Source of the DNA: JACOTV01 sp964579395
Lineage (GTDB): Bacteria > Patescibacteriota > Microgenomatia > UBA1406 > GWC2-37-13
DNA: 64,000 bases
Direction: 5' to 3'
Assembly (NCBI GenBank): GCA_964579395.1
Contig: CAZOFT010000003.1
Coordinates: 1 to 64,000, forward strand
Of the stretch, positions 50,594 through 59,286 are shown piece by piece (position 1 is the stretch's first letter; every line of letters starts with the position of its first letter). The position numbers were made by a program, and so were the translations under genes. The notes beneath the pieces were generated by a model. It was not told the origin of the DNA. It saw nothing but the letters and a program-made list of their open reading frames with translations, and searched no databases.

Positions 50594-51331
50594 ATGACAG
50601 TAAGCGAAGTTGACTTGAAAGAACATATCCGCAAAGAACATGCTGCATCACCCGTGAGCGACTACATTAAAGAGATTGTATATGGCGCCACAGATGGTAT
50701 TGTTACTACCTTCGCAGTAGTTGCCGGATTCGCAGGAGCCCAAGCTACGGTAAATCAGTATCCGATCATTGTTGTATTGCTTTTCGGACTGGCAAATCTG
50801 GCGGCAGACGGCGCGAGTATGGGGCTTTCCAACTTTCTTTCTCTTCGCGCTGAGCAGGATTACTACCGTTTGGAACGCAATAAAGAACTGCGTGAAATAC
50901 GAAACAACAAAAACTTTGAGTATGGAGAAACGGTGGAAATACTACGACGTCGTGGCTTTTCTGATGATGATGCCCAAACTCTGACTGAGATTTATCAAAA
51001 AAACGATGATTACTGGGCAGATTTTATGATGCACCATGAGCTTGAGCTTCCCAATCCGCTTGGTGAAAATCCGTATATCACCGGCTTCATGACATTTTTG
51101 GCATTTGTGATATTTGGATCTATTCCCCTTACTCCATATATCTTTGCCGCTCACGTCCAAAACCTGTTTACTGTCTCATGCATTGCAACGTTTTTTGCAT
51201 TGTTTTTACTCGGCGTCATTCGCTGGCGCGTAACAAAACATAAGTTTATTCGATCAGTGGGAGAGATCGTGTTGGTCGGAAGCGTCGCTGCCTCACTCGC
51301 CTTTTTTGTCGGCACCTTCTTCCGGGTCTGA
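50594..51331 (+). CDS. VIT1/CCC1-family iron/manganese transporter
   Basis: 245 residues, five spans. The first span pair carries DYIKEIVYGATDGIVTTFAVVAG, the family signature, and GLANLAADGASMGLSNFLSLRAE follows. A cytoplasmic Glu-rich metal-binding loop lies between (RNNKNFEYGETVEILRRRG to HHELELPNP). It likely moves Fe2+ or Mn2+ out of the cytoplasm. TATACT is 6 bases before its ATG (50582-50587). Its end overlaps the convergent fmt gene by 39 bp. Confidence 0.92.
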   Translation: MTVSEVDLKEHIRKEHAASPVSDYIKEIVYGATDGIVTTFAVVAGFAGAQATVNQYPIIVVLLFGLANLAADGASMGLSNFLSLRAEQDYYRLERNKELREIRNNKNFEYGETVEILRRRGFSDDDAQTLTEIYQKNDDYWADFMMHHELELPNPLGENPYITGFMTFLAFVIFGSIPLTPYIFAAHVQNLFTVSCIATFFALFLLGVIRWRVTKHKFIRSVGEIVLVGSVAASLAFFVGTFFRV

Positions 51332-52219
51332 TACAAGTGAGCTGTACGCATCCTGAAACTGCCAGAGCGTCACTTCATTTTTACCGGCCAATTGCACCTG
51401 AGAAATCACAGACACATCGCCATCCAAAGTCATCTGCGTGATTTTCAATCGCTTTGACTCGCCTCCCAGTCCGACAGCGGTCCAAACGCCCGGCCACGGA
51501 TAGTTCCCCCGCCATAAGTTGAAAACCATCATTGAAACAGGTGCTCCGGAAAGAAGCGACTCTTTCACTGCGGCAAAAGGAACATGTCCGTCATCTTTTT
51601 GCAGCAGCTTTGTATATGTCGCTTTCTCATGATCTTGCTCAAACGTCTCCACCGTGCCCGTCTGAATAAAGTGCTCCAGAGACTGTTTGAAGAGCTTAAA
51701 ACCTAACTTTACCAAGCGCCTAGTCAGCTCCTCACGCTGCTCCTGAGGAAAGATATATGTTTGAGCCTGTTCAATAATCGGACCATGATCCATCTCGTGG
51801 TCCATAAGCATGATCGTGCAACCGGTCGATACATCTCCTGCCAATAGCGGCGCACCGATCGGATTTGGTCCGCGATATGCCGGCAGAAGTGACGGATGCA
51901 CATTCCAAAACCCATGCGCTGCCATATCAAGCGCTTCTTGCGGCAAGATACGGCCATAGGCAAACACCAGTGCAAGATCAAAGACTATTCCCTTTGATCG
52001 CAACTCATCCCAGCGGTGATAGACCGGTATATCATTTTGCTCCGCCACACCTTTTACCGCGGATGCGGTCATCACCTGCTTACGGCCGACTTTTTTATCT
52101 TCCTGTGTCACCACTGCAACCACCTGTACCGGCAAATCATTGTCGACAATAAGTCGGGATAAAAAATCAGCTGAAAAATCCGGCGTGCCAAAATATACGA
52201 GACGAAGCGGCGTATTCAT
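51293..52219 (-). CDS. fmt: Methionyl-tRNA formyltransferase
   Basis: 308 residues. The formyl-transfer site has NVHPSLLPAYRGPNPI (Asn, His and SLLP) and the Asp in MDHEMDHGPI. The C-terminal tRNA-binding domain (YPWPGVWTAV) is present. It formylates initiator Met-tRNA. Substitutions around the motif (HPSLLPAYRG rather than HASLLPRWRG) are mild. ATG 52219 lies 7 bases after a perfect TATAAT (52227-52232), which overlaps the alternative start at 52228. Confidence 0.94.
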   Translation of the reverse strand: MNTPLRLVYFGTPDFSADFLSRLIVDNDLPVQVVAVVTQEDKKVGRKQVMTASAVKGVAEQNDIPVYHRWDELRSKGIVFDLALVFAYGRILPQEALDMAAHGFWNVHPSLLPAYRGPNPIGAPLLAGDVSTGCTIMLMDHEMDHGPIIEQAQTYIFPQEQREELTRRLVKLGFKLFKQSLEHFIQTGTVETFEQDHEKATYTKLLQKDDGHVPFAAVKESLLSGAPVSMMVFNLWRGNYPWPGVWTAVGLGGESKRLKITQMTLDGDVSVISQVQLAGKNEVTLWQFQDAYSSLVSDPEEGADKKGE

Positions 52220-52291
52220 ACTCGTCATTATACTGCAAATGACTCTTATTTCCCGTTTACCTCGCGTTCTTTTTGACTATACTATGTGCAT

Positions 52292-52783
52292 ATGCAAACA
52301 GTATTTATCGGCGCAGATCACTGGGGATTTGAGCTTAAAAACCAACTTATTGAGCACCTGCACGAACAAAATATTCGCGTTGAAGATATGGGAAATATGG
52401 TGCAGGATCCTGAAGACGACTACACCACCTATGCGAAAGCGGTAGCGCAGGCAGTGCTTCAAAATCCTGCCGAGTTTAAGGGAATTGTGATATGCGGATC
52501 GGGAATCGGCGTCAGCATGATGGCCAATCGCTTCAAAGGTATCCGTGCGGGGCTTTGTCAAAGCCCGGAAGCGGCAAAGCATGGACGAGCCAATGATGAT
52601 ATCAATGTGCTTGCATTGGCCTCAAGCTACAGCACTACCGAAGAAGCAGAACAGATAGTTGATGCATTTATAAACACGTCATTTACCCAGAAGGAAAAAT
52701 ATCTTCGTCGTAGTCGCGAACTCGATGAGGAGCTTCCTCACGGTCTGAGCGACACTTCAGTCGCATCGATGGATTCACTGTAA
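52292..52783 (+). CDS. rpiB: Ribose-5-phosphate isomerase B
   Basis: 163 residues. Signature IGADHWGFELKNQL at the N-terminus, with the active-site Cys in VICGSGIGVSMMANR. It interconverts ribose-5-phosphate and ribulose-5-phosphate, working with transketolase and the Rpe-like protein encoded in the window. ATG 52292 is 8 bases after TATACT (52278-52283). The gene's 3' end overlaps convergent murI by 46 bp. Confidence 0.93.
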   Translation: MQTVFIGADHWGFELKNQLIEHLHEQNIRVEDMGNMVQDPEDDYTTYAKAVAQAVLQNPAEFKGIVICGSGIGVSMMANRFKGIRAGLCQSPEAAKHGRANDDINVLALASSYSTTEEAEQIVDAFINTSFTQKEKYLRRSRELDEELPHGLSDTSVASMDSL

Positions 52784-53550
52784 AGCGAGCGCACACGCGA
52801 CTCCATATGCATGGGATCAGCACTGCAAAAATAGGTGGTCGAACCGCTTTTTCCCGGAGTGTATTCAGGATGACGATTCAAATAGGTTCCAAACTGTTTT
52901 GCCACATATGGCGTGTGATCGATACAGAAAGTGTCAGGAAACTGCTTTGCAAATGATGCCTGAGCAAGCGGAAAGTGGGTGCATGCGTGCACAATATATG
53001 CCGGGTCTCTCCCCCATTTTTCATGACACCATTGCTTCAGTTGCTTGAGTTCAGCATCGATTTCATCTTGCTGCTCATACTCAATGGCGCGTGCCAACCG
53101 AGCACTACCGTACCCTGATATCTGATCAAAACCGATCGAGCGCAATTCCTGCTCATAAAAGCGAGAAGCATACGTGGCCATGGTTGACAATACAACGCCG
53201 GGCGATTCTTTCAACCCGGCATGATGATGTTTCATATACTCAAGAAGCGGAATATTAATACCCAACACATTGCCTGCATGGTTTTGTTCCGACAGATATT
53301 CCTGCTGCAAGTGTCTGATAGCAACAACTGAAGCGGTATTGCATGCCAATACAACAAGCGAACAGTTCGCCGTATTGAAAAACCAATCACAGGCAACTTC
53401 CAGTTCATGTTGAATCTCTTGATCAGTATGCTCACCAAGAGGCATGAGCCGAGTGTCTGCCAGATAGACTATATCAATTGAAGGAAGCGCTTTTCGGATG
53501 GCATGAAGAACATGGAGGCCACCAACGCCTGAATCATATATACCAATCAT
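52738..53550 (-). CDS. murI: Glutamate racemase
   Basis: 270 residues. YDSGVGG (5-11) and the two catalytic Cys, C70 (ACNTASV) and C190 (HACTHFPL), are intact. It makes D-glutamate for peptidoglycan, consistent with the M23 endopeptidase in the window and a walled cell. It follows rnhA by 6 bases. Confidence 0.94.
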   Translation of the reverse strand: MIGIYDSGVGGLHVLHAIRKALPSIDIVYLADTRLMPLGEHTDQEIQHELEVACDWFFNTANCSLVVLACNTASVVAIRHLQQEYLSEQNHAGNVLGINIPLLEYMKHHHAGLKESPGVVLSTMATYASRFYEQELRSIGFDQISGYGSARLARAIEYEQQDEIDAELKQLKQWCHEKWGRDPAYIVHACTHFPLAQASFAKQFPDTFCIDHTPYVAKQFGTYLNRHPEYTPGKSGSTTYFCSADPMHMESRVRSLYSESIDATEVSLRP

Positions 53551-53556
53551 ATGAGT

Positions 53557-53973
53557 TTAATGGGTAGTCGGGTGCGCGTCGTTTACCAGTGCGTCTGCTA
53601 CTTTGTTTTGCTCACGTGGCACGTAGGTGTATGTAATGGGCAGCCCGATCTCACCTTCAAGATTTCTGATGCGCAATATGTACTCGCGCATGCGGGCTTC
53701 TTTCACTTTCCACAATCCCCTCACCTGACTCACCATCAACTGCGAATCTGCAAAACATTCAATTTTTGTGACTGCCGACAATTCATCTTTGTGTTCTGCG
53801 ACAAACGCCAACGCCGCAACAAGCGCCTGATATTCAGCATCATTATTAGTCGCAACGCCGATATCGCGTCGAAATGAATACGTTTCTTTGCCATCAAGAT
53901 ACATGACAATTCCCAAAGCGGCAGGCCCGGGATTCCCTTTTGAACCGCCGTCAGTGTGAATGCGAAGTATCAT
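53557..53973 (-). CDS. rnhA: Ribonuclease HI
   Basis: 138 residues. The DEDD set is complete: D8 (HTDGGSKGNPG), E47 (NNDAEYQAL), D76 (CFADSQL), D127 (KVADALV). It cuts RNA in RNA-DNA hybrids. The basic handle loop of E. coli RNase HI is absent, as in many short bacterial forms. TATAAT at 53985-53990 lies 11 bases before the ATG. Confidence 0.95.
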   Translation of the reverse strand: MILRIHTDGGSKGNPGPAALGIVMYLDGKETYSFRRDIGVATNNDAEYQALVAALAFVAEHKDELSAVTKIECFADSQLMVSQVRGLWKVKEARMREYILRIRNLEGEIGLPITYTYVPREQNKVADALVNDAHPTTH

Positions 53974-53985
53974 AGATAGCCTTCA

Positions 53986-54675
53986 TTATACAACTTCCCG
54001 ACCGAAGAGAACCAGCAGCAACACTCCACCGATACACATTGCAATTACATAATAGGGAAACAGCCATGCTACGGGAATACATGCCGCCACTACAAATGGA
54101 ATTGCAGGCCACAAAGGTGCTTTTGGGGTGCGATGATGTGCAGATACACCGCGAAAGGATGCGGTAAGCATCGCTGCTGCAACAACCGCTGCTAGAGCCG
54201 CTATGGCCGGTGCCTGCGTGACTACATGAATAACAGACATCACCCCCAGCTGTCCGATCGGCGACATCAAGAGAAAATATATCCCCAGCCAGATCATCGC
54301 TTTTTGTAACGAAACGGTTTTGTGTTGTGCAAGCGGTATACGTCGCAGCAACAGATATACAAATAGCACTGCCAGTCCTGACTGCAGCCGTACTGCCAGG
54401 CTCATGAGCCAACCATCAGAGCGCAGATCAAGCAGTTCTGCATGGAAAAAGCCGGTTATAAGAATGCTGTACAGTGCAGTATTAAAGAGAGTCAATTGCC
54501 ACCAATTGGGATGATAGCTCTGCACATACGCATCAACGACATAAAAATAGCATACATACAAAGCAAGAAACACCAGCAAAGCTGCAGGAGCAAACAATCC
54601 GGTAGTTGAGCTTACCAGCAGTTCCCCTACTAAAAGAAGTGAGAGCACAGCACCGATGAGTGGACGCAGTTTCAT
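53986..54675 (-). CDS. Polytopic membrane protein of unknown function
   Basis: 229 residues with about seven hydrophobic spans, the last two near the C-terminus (FVVAACIPVAWLFPYYVIAM and GGVLLLVLFG). His/Trp appear at loop ends (SYHPNWWQLT). No transporter motif recognised. Its ATG overlaps the dprA stop (ATGA), so it is co-translated with dprA, which could point to DNA uptake, though gene compaction alone may explain it. Confidence 0.75.
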   Translation of the reverse strand: MKLRPLIGAVLSLLLVGELLVSSTTGLFAPAALLVFLALYVCYFYVVDAYVQSYHPNWWQLTLFNTALYSILITGFFHAELLDLRSDGWLMSLAVRLQSGLAVLFVYLLLRRIPLAQHKTVSLQKAMIWLGIYFLLMSPIGQLGVMSVIHVVTQAPAIAALAAVVAAAMLTASFRGVSAHHRTPKAPLWPAIPFVVAACIPVAWLFPYYVIAMCIGGVLLLVLFGREVV

Positions 54676-55796
54676 GTGACCACTAGATAATATCTGCTTT
54701 GTTCATTTTTCTCAACCAATCCCTGCAGCTGAAGCAGAGACACCGTGTTTAACACCGCGGCGGGATCAGTAGAAAGCTGCTCTACAAGCTCATCTACTGA
54801 GTGCGGTTCTTTGATGAGGAGCTGAAGAATGCCTTGCTCGCCGGGCGTGAGCGTTTGCCAGATCACCTGCTCCTGAAGTGGCACCTTGTTTTGCATGATG
54901 CCACGCTTCATCCCGTACAATTCGCGTACATCGTCAGCACTCAACACCATGTGCGCCCCTTGCTGAATCAGTTTGTTGGGGCCTTCACTATATAGTGCAT
55001 TGATAGGGCCTGGAATTGCCAATACTTCCCTCCCTTGCTCTGCGGCCAGGCGCGCCGTGATTATGGCACCCGATGTCGAAACTCCTTCAACAACAAGTAC
55101 CCCTTCAGATAACGCAGATACGATGCGATTTCGCGCAACAAATAACCCGGGCGTTGGTTGCTGGCCGGGAATAGACTCCGAAAGCAGTAGTCCTTCTGCA
55201 ACAATCTGCTGATACAACGCTTTGTGCTCTTGCGGATAGACCACGTCCACACCGCACCCCAGCACACCGATCGTATCACCACCTACTTCAAGCGCTTGCT
55301 GATGAGCCACTGCATCCACACCGCGCGCCATTCCAGACACGATTATAAAACCGTCTCGTGCAAGCTCACCAACCAGCTGTTGCGTGACCTGCTTTCCGTA
55401 ACTTGTTACTTGTCTGGTCCCGACAACTGCCAGCACTCGTTTTGATTCAAGCGCCGTAAGCAACTCCCTATTTCCTTTGTAAAATAATCCTATTGGGGCA
55501 TCAGAGAGCTCCCGAAGACAATCGGGATACAGCATATTTTGGTAACCGATAAATCCAATGTTTTGCTGCTTCAACCCAAAGAGTACGCGCTTTTGTGCAT
55601 AGGTTGAGATTGCATGTGTTAATGCGGTGGCACGTTTTTCACCTATCACCTCCGACAGTTGTTGCTGTGTAGCTTTTCGCATAAGGCTACTACTACCAAA
55701 GTATTCTCGGAGCCGATGATAGGTGGTCGGACCGCAGCCGGGAATAGTTGCAAACAACAGATCATCTTGATCCTCTTGCTGTATCATATAAGTCAT
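54672..55796 (-). CDS. dprA: DNA-processing protein DprA
   Basis: 374 residues. N-terminal SAM-like helices (FATIPGCGPTTYHRLREYFG), the Rossmann-like DprA core (VVGTRQVTSYGKQV; IVSGMARGVDAVAHQQAL; FVARNRIVSALSEGVLVVEG) and a C-terminal winged helix (about 312-372). It protects incoming single-stranded DNA and loads RecA during transformation, matching the comEA-comEC genes at 27-29 kb. ATG 55796 lies 6 bases after a TACACT box (55803-55808). Confidence 0.94.
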   Translation of the reverse strand: MTYMIQQEDQDDLLFATIPGCGPTTYHRLREYFGSSSLMRKATQQQLSEVIGEKRATALTHAISTYAQKRVLFGLKQQNIGFIGYQNMLYPDCLRELSDAPIGLFYKGNRELLTALESKRVLAVVGTRQVTSYGKQVTQQLVGELARDGFIIVSGMARGVDAVAHQQALEVGGDTIGVLGCGVDVVYPQEHKALYQQIVAEGLLLSESIPGQQPTPGLFVARNRIVSALSEGVLVVEGVSTSGAIITARLAAEQGREVLAIPGPINALYSEGPNKLIQQGAHMVLSADDVRELYGMKRGIMQNKVPLQEQVIWQTLTPGEQGILQLLIKEPHSVDELVEQLSTDPAAVLNTVSLLQLQGLVEKNEQSRYYLVVT

Positions 55797-55842
55797 GTGT
55801 GCAGTGTAGCGCCACACCTTGTCAGTTCTCATGACAACCACC

Positions 55843-56517
55843 ATGACAATCTATCCGACCATATTTACAAACACGAAAAATGAACTTGATCGCCAGTTAC
55901 AGCTGGCGCAAAACCACTTCACCTGTGTGCAAATTGATATTGCAGACGGCATACTTGTTGAAGGATCAAGCCTGAGTCTTTCGGACGCTCTGTCTGTAAT
56001 GCAACTCTATCCCCAACTCACGTATGACATGCATTTGATGGTAACTGATTACGACGCTGCGCTTACCACACTCGATACACTGTCAACCATTCGTGTGCGC
56101 TATGCGCTTGTGCATGCTGCTGCTCACCCCGATCCCATCATATTTATCCCTGATGCGCATCGGTACGCCGTCGGAATAGTTATCAATCCTGGCGAAAAAC
56201 TAGAAACTATAAGCCATGTATATTCCCTCAAAAATCTTGCTGCAATACAGATTATGACCGTTATTCCCGGAGCTCAAGGAAGACCTTTTGAGAAAGATTC
56301 GCTCACATATATTGATCAACTTATTGCCATGCACTATACGGGTGATATTCTTATTGACGGAGCAGTGAATGAAACCACAATCGATATGATTACCGGACGC
56401 ACACATAAGCCAACCATCGTCGGCCCGGGAAGCTATTTTTCAAAAGCCACTTCACCTGAAGAATATGCACAAAAACTGCAAGTGCTCAAAACACACATTG
56501 CAGACGATGCGTCTTAA
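55843..56517 (+). CDS. Ribulose-phosphate 3-epimerase-like protein
   Basis: 224 residues of TIM-barrel type. Family parts: VQIDIADG (29-36), YDMHLMV (61-67, H64), ILIDGAVN with the second catalytic Asp, and VGPGSYFSKA as the phosphate site. One metal ligand, His of the HxDxMDG motif, is Gln30 here, while both Asp are kept. Epimerase activity is plausible but may be reduced, or the substrate may differ. Its context with transketolase and RpiB supports a pentose phosphate role. ATG 55843 gives the usual N-terminus; ATG 55831 is in frame. The stop is shared with the convergent glycosidase gene (TTAA). Confidence 0.8.
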   Translation: MTIYPTIFTNTKNELDRQLQLAQNHFTCVQIDIADGILVEGSSLSLSDALSVMQLYPQLTYDMHLMVTDYDAALTTLDTLSTIRVRYALVHAAAHPDPIIFIPDAHRYAVGIVINPGEKLETISHVYSLKNLAAIQIMTVIPGAQGRPFEKDSLTYIDQLIAMHYTGDILIDGAVNETTIDMITGRTHKPTIVGPGSYFSKATSPEEYAQKLQVLKTHIADDAS

Positions 56518-58220
56518 GGAAGAAAATATCCCAAATATTGTGGGTGTTTTACAAGCTCCCATATATCCCACAAACTGAAGTGTCCGTCCTCATTAAAATC
56601 CAACGGCAACATGGGTCGCATCGTCACAATGTTCTCTTTTTCAGCAATCGTCACATAGGTCTGTCGCGGCAAGTATTGTTTGCTCAGCACCACAATTCGG
56701 TATCGCCCTCCCACATATACGTTTTTCACCCGATCCAAATGTACCACTGCGCCATCGCGCTTCAACCCTCGCTCCTTATAGACCAATCGCTCATTCTCAT
56801 CAAACAGCTGAAGCTCAAACTCACGGTCTTGCTTGGAGCGAATACGTGGAAAGAGCCCCACACGCACATCAAGTGTGGGAAGTGGTAACACACGCACATT
56901 CCAACTACGCGAAAGCACCACATCGTCGTCTCGAACCAACTCCACTCGCCACTGCATAGGTCCTTCTTCGTATCCGCTATGAATATGCAAGTCAACTTCC
57001 TTTGTCTGCAGCGGCTCGATAGCATCAATATCGTCAAAAAAATACCGATATCCGGTACCCTGTGAGCGAAGACGCAACGAGTAGCCATCTTCACGATCCC
57101 AGATCGCCTGACCTGTGTTTTTAACCCGAATGGGAAATGTGTATGTGGACGCCACAAAGACTGATCGGGGTATCTGTGCTTGAAGTGCACCGGATTGATC
57201 CTGTACCGGCCTCCCTGCTACTTTCCCCATTGAACGCACAGCGTCGTACTGCGGATAGAACTCTTGCGCATTCGGCATTTGCCAGGAAAACGATAAAAAC
57301 GGATCTCCTTGATAATTGAGTAAAAACGGTGTCACCGCTTGCACACGCCCATCGGCGAGCCATTGCTCATATGCTTGCTGAAAGTAGTCGGCCACGGTAG
57401 CGGGAGTCAGGCGATCGCGTGCCCAACCGGTTTCTGTGATAAAGACGGGAATATCGCGATCAAGCCCCAATTCTGATAAGAGTGACAACTCCCATTCATA
57501 TCCACGAATACTGGTACGCCCGGAGTTGGCCGGGCTTGCTGAAAATCCAGGATTCGGATAGGAGTGCGAACTCAAAGCACCGATGTGTTCCAGTAGTTTT
57601 GGCTCTTTCTCAACGACTTCACGCAAATACACTGCTTCGTCCATGTATCGTGGCGGTTGCTGCGGTGCAGCTGCATCAAATCCGGCCAACATCACCACAT
57701 ACTCGTCACTCGCCTTGCGAAGTGCCTGCGCAAATGCGTAAGACACTTCAGCGTACGCCTGAGGATCAGTCTTCCCACCCCACTCTGCTCCATGATTTGT
57801 CTCATTAAACAATATGACATAGCGCTCTTTTACAACCCAGCGAAGTGATTCTAAAAACCGCACCCACTCCTCCGCATCACTTTTTTGCGGCACTTTCCAC
57901 ACTGCGCCATCTGGATGGGTAGCTAAGCGGATTATTGGGATGAGCCGAAGGCGGCGCAGACTATCAAATGTCTCCTGCCACTTTGCAACATCCCGATCAT
58001 TGTCTTGAATTACGAGGGTCACATACCCCCACGATCCGCCGTTGGAATTGATGAGTTTTGCAGCTGACTGCTCATCCTCACGACTGGGAACAGCTAAATG
58101 AATGCCAAACTTGTTATTCGGAGGGGTCGGTGTCGGTGCATTTTCGGCCGCATAAGACACACCAACCCAAAGACCGATCCACAGAAAAACCACACCAACA
58201 ACAGCAAGAGCGCGTCGCAT
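56514..58220 (-). CDS. Exported clan-A glycosidase-like protein with Ig-like and dockerin-like parts
   Basis: 568 residues. Signal peptide (1-24) and Pro-rich linker, then a TIM-barrel domain (about 37-335) with FNETNH (E140, acid/base position) and ITETGW (E263, nucleophile position), the two-glutamate pattern of clan A glycoside hydrolases. Next is an Ig-like domain (about 365-460, VKNTGQAIWDREDGYSLRL), a second beta domain, and a C-terminal Ca2+-binding-loop-like end (DFNEDGHFSLWDIWEL), like half a dockerin. Likely a secreted or surface polysaccharide-acting enzyme; the substrate is unknown. It overlaps rpe-like by 4 bases. Confidence 0.8.
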   Translation of the reverse strand: MRRALAVVGVVFLWIGLWVGVSYAAENAPTPTPPNNKFGIHLAVPSREDEQSAAKLINSNGGSWGYVTLVIQDNDRDVAKWQETFDSLRRLRLIPIIRLATHPDGAVWKVPQKSDAEEWVRFLESLRWVVKERYVILFNETNHGAEWGGKTDPQAYAEVSYAFAQALRKASDEYVVMLAGFDAAAPQQPPRYMDEAVYLREVVEKEPKLLEHIGALSSHSYPNPGFSASPANSGRTSIRGYEWELSLLSELGLDRDIPVFITETGWARDRLTPATVADYFQQAYEQWLADGRVQAVTPFLLNYQGDPFLSFSWQMPNAQEFYPQYDAVRSMGKVAGRPVQDQSGALQAQIPRSVFVASTYTFPIRVKNTGQAIWDREDGYSLRLRSQGTGYRYFFDDIDAIEPLQTKEVDLHIHSGYEEGPMQWRVELVRDDDVVLSRSWNVRVLPLPTLDVRVGLFPRIRSKQDREFELQLFDENERLVYKERGLKRDGAVVHLDRVKNVYVGGRYRIVVLSKQYLPRQTYVTIAEKENIVTMRPMLPLDFNEDGHFSLWDIWELVKHPQYLGYFLP

Positions 58221-58242
58221 ATGAGTATTAGTCTACCATAAC

Positions 58243-58287
58243 TAAAACACCCGCCAGAAATTCCTTTTGAGAACTCCTGACGGGTGT
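58243..58287 (-). terminator. Rho-independent terminator of the major pilin gene
   Basis: On the minus strand ACACCCGTCAG pairs with CTGGCGGGTGT (one mismatch), followed by TTTTAG. It lies 24 bases after the pilin stop. Confidence 0.85.
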
Positions 58288-58310
58288 GAGTTGACGTTTA
58301 GTACATCAGC

Positions 58311-58775
58311 TTATCGCGTGACGCTGATGGTGCCGTTTTCTGCACTTGGCGCAGCCACAGTCACACGGCCAGCGTTGTTGATGACGGTGTAGCCGTTGGC
58401 ATAGGTGCCTGCACAGGCTGTCTCGTCGATTTGAGCACCGTTATTGACGGTCGGATCGGCGGGAAGTGCGGCAATATATGTTGGGACAAGATCGGTGCAG
58501 ATATCTGCCTCACCGGTGCCATTTCCGATGGTTGCGGCGGTTGTACCGATACCAGCAGGAAGTGCACCCTTGTTGTCTACCTGATACTGTGAAATCGCAT
58601 TCAAGATCGCCGAAACGTCACTACTTCTTTTTGCGTCATTCGCCTGTGAGAATTGGCGTGATGGATTAATTGCAATCAGCGTGATTGCCAGAAGTACTGA
58701 CAAAATACCAATTACGACGAGCAACTCAATGAGAGTAAAGCCGGATTGTTTTCGAATACGATTGAATGTGTTCAT
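58311..58775 (-). CDS. Type IV pilin (major pilin candidate)
   Basis: 154 residues. Prepilin leader of 12 residues ending in Gly (RKQSG), then FTLIELLVVIGILSVLLA with Glu at +5: the classic processing and assembly signal. The globular part is short and Ala/Thr/Asn-rich with two Cys (about 91 and 120; DICTDL, ETACAG) that could form the C-terminal loop disulphide. Single-gene unit with a strong promoter and its own terminator, as expected for an abundant pilin. ATG 58775 fits the promoter; the frame extends to 58820 without need. Confidence 0.93.
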   Translation of the reverse strand: MNTFNRIRKQSGFTLIELLVVIGILSVLLAITLIAINPSRQFSQANDAKRSSDVSAILNAISQYQVDNKGALPAGIGTTAATIGNGTGEADICTDLVPTYIAALPADPTVNNGAQIDETACAGTYANGYTVINNAGRVTVAAPSAENGTISVTR

Positions 58776-58784
58776 AATACATTC

Positions 58785-58814
58785 ATTATGTCCGTATCGA
58801 AAATGAGATGTCAA
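58785..58814 (-). promoter_or_regulatory. Strong promoter of the pilin gene
   Basis: TTGACA (58809-58814), an 18-base spacer, CATAAT (58785-58790), 9 bases before ATG 58775. Confidence 0.75.
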
Positions 58815-58902
58815 GTCCAATTTAATCTATTTTGATCCGGGAAGAGCACGATTTTATCCGATTGGACTTTCGCATCAATGCTCAAATATGGTAGCATGAA
58901 TT

Positions 58903-59283
58903 ATGTATCCCATGCGCACCCGGGCGGGTCAGGCGATGATATTGCTTGTCGCGTTTGTCGGACTTGCCATGAGCATTATCACCGCGGCTGTAGCGGTGAA
59001 TATTCTTGGTGGCCAAAATGCACGGGGTACTGAAGCCAGCACTGAAGCGCTCACTATTGCGCGAAGCGGCGTTGAAAATGCAATGATACAACTCATACGA
59101 GATCCCAATTATGCAGGTGAGACTCTGACTGTCGGCGAAGGCACCGCCACGGTAACTGTCACCGGAACCACAGAAAAAACGATTCGCTCCGTGGGGAACG
59201 TCCCTGATCACTCGCGCACAATCGAAGTTACTGCTTCCTCAAGCGGCGGTATCGTCTCAGTAGTTTCATGGAGCGAAGAATAA
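58903..59283 (+). CDS. Pilin-like/PilX-like minor protein
   Basis: 126 residues. The N-terminal hydrophobic helix (about 10-35, AMILLVAFVGLAMSIITAAV) follows RTRAG, so cleavage after Gly is possible, but Glu at +5 is missing. This resembles PilX/GspK-like minor pilins. The rest is a small beta-rich domain (ETLTVGEGTATVTVTG). It is followed after 3 bases by the PilM/N-like gene. ATG 58912 is a possible alternative start. Confidence 0.75.
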   Translation: MYPMRTRAGQAMILLVAFVGLAMSIITAAVAVNILGGQNARGTEASTEALTIARSGVENAMIQLIRDPNYAGETLTVGEGTATVTVTGTTEKTIRSVGNVPDHSRTIEVTASSSGGIVSVVSWSEE

Positions 59284-59286
59284 CGT

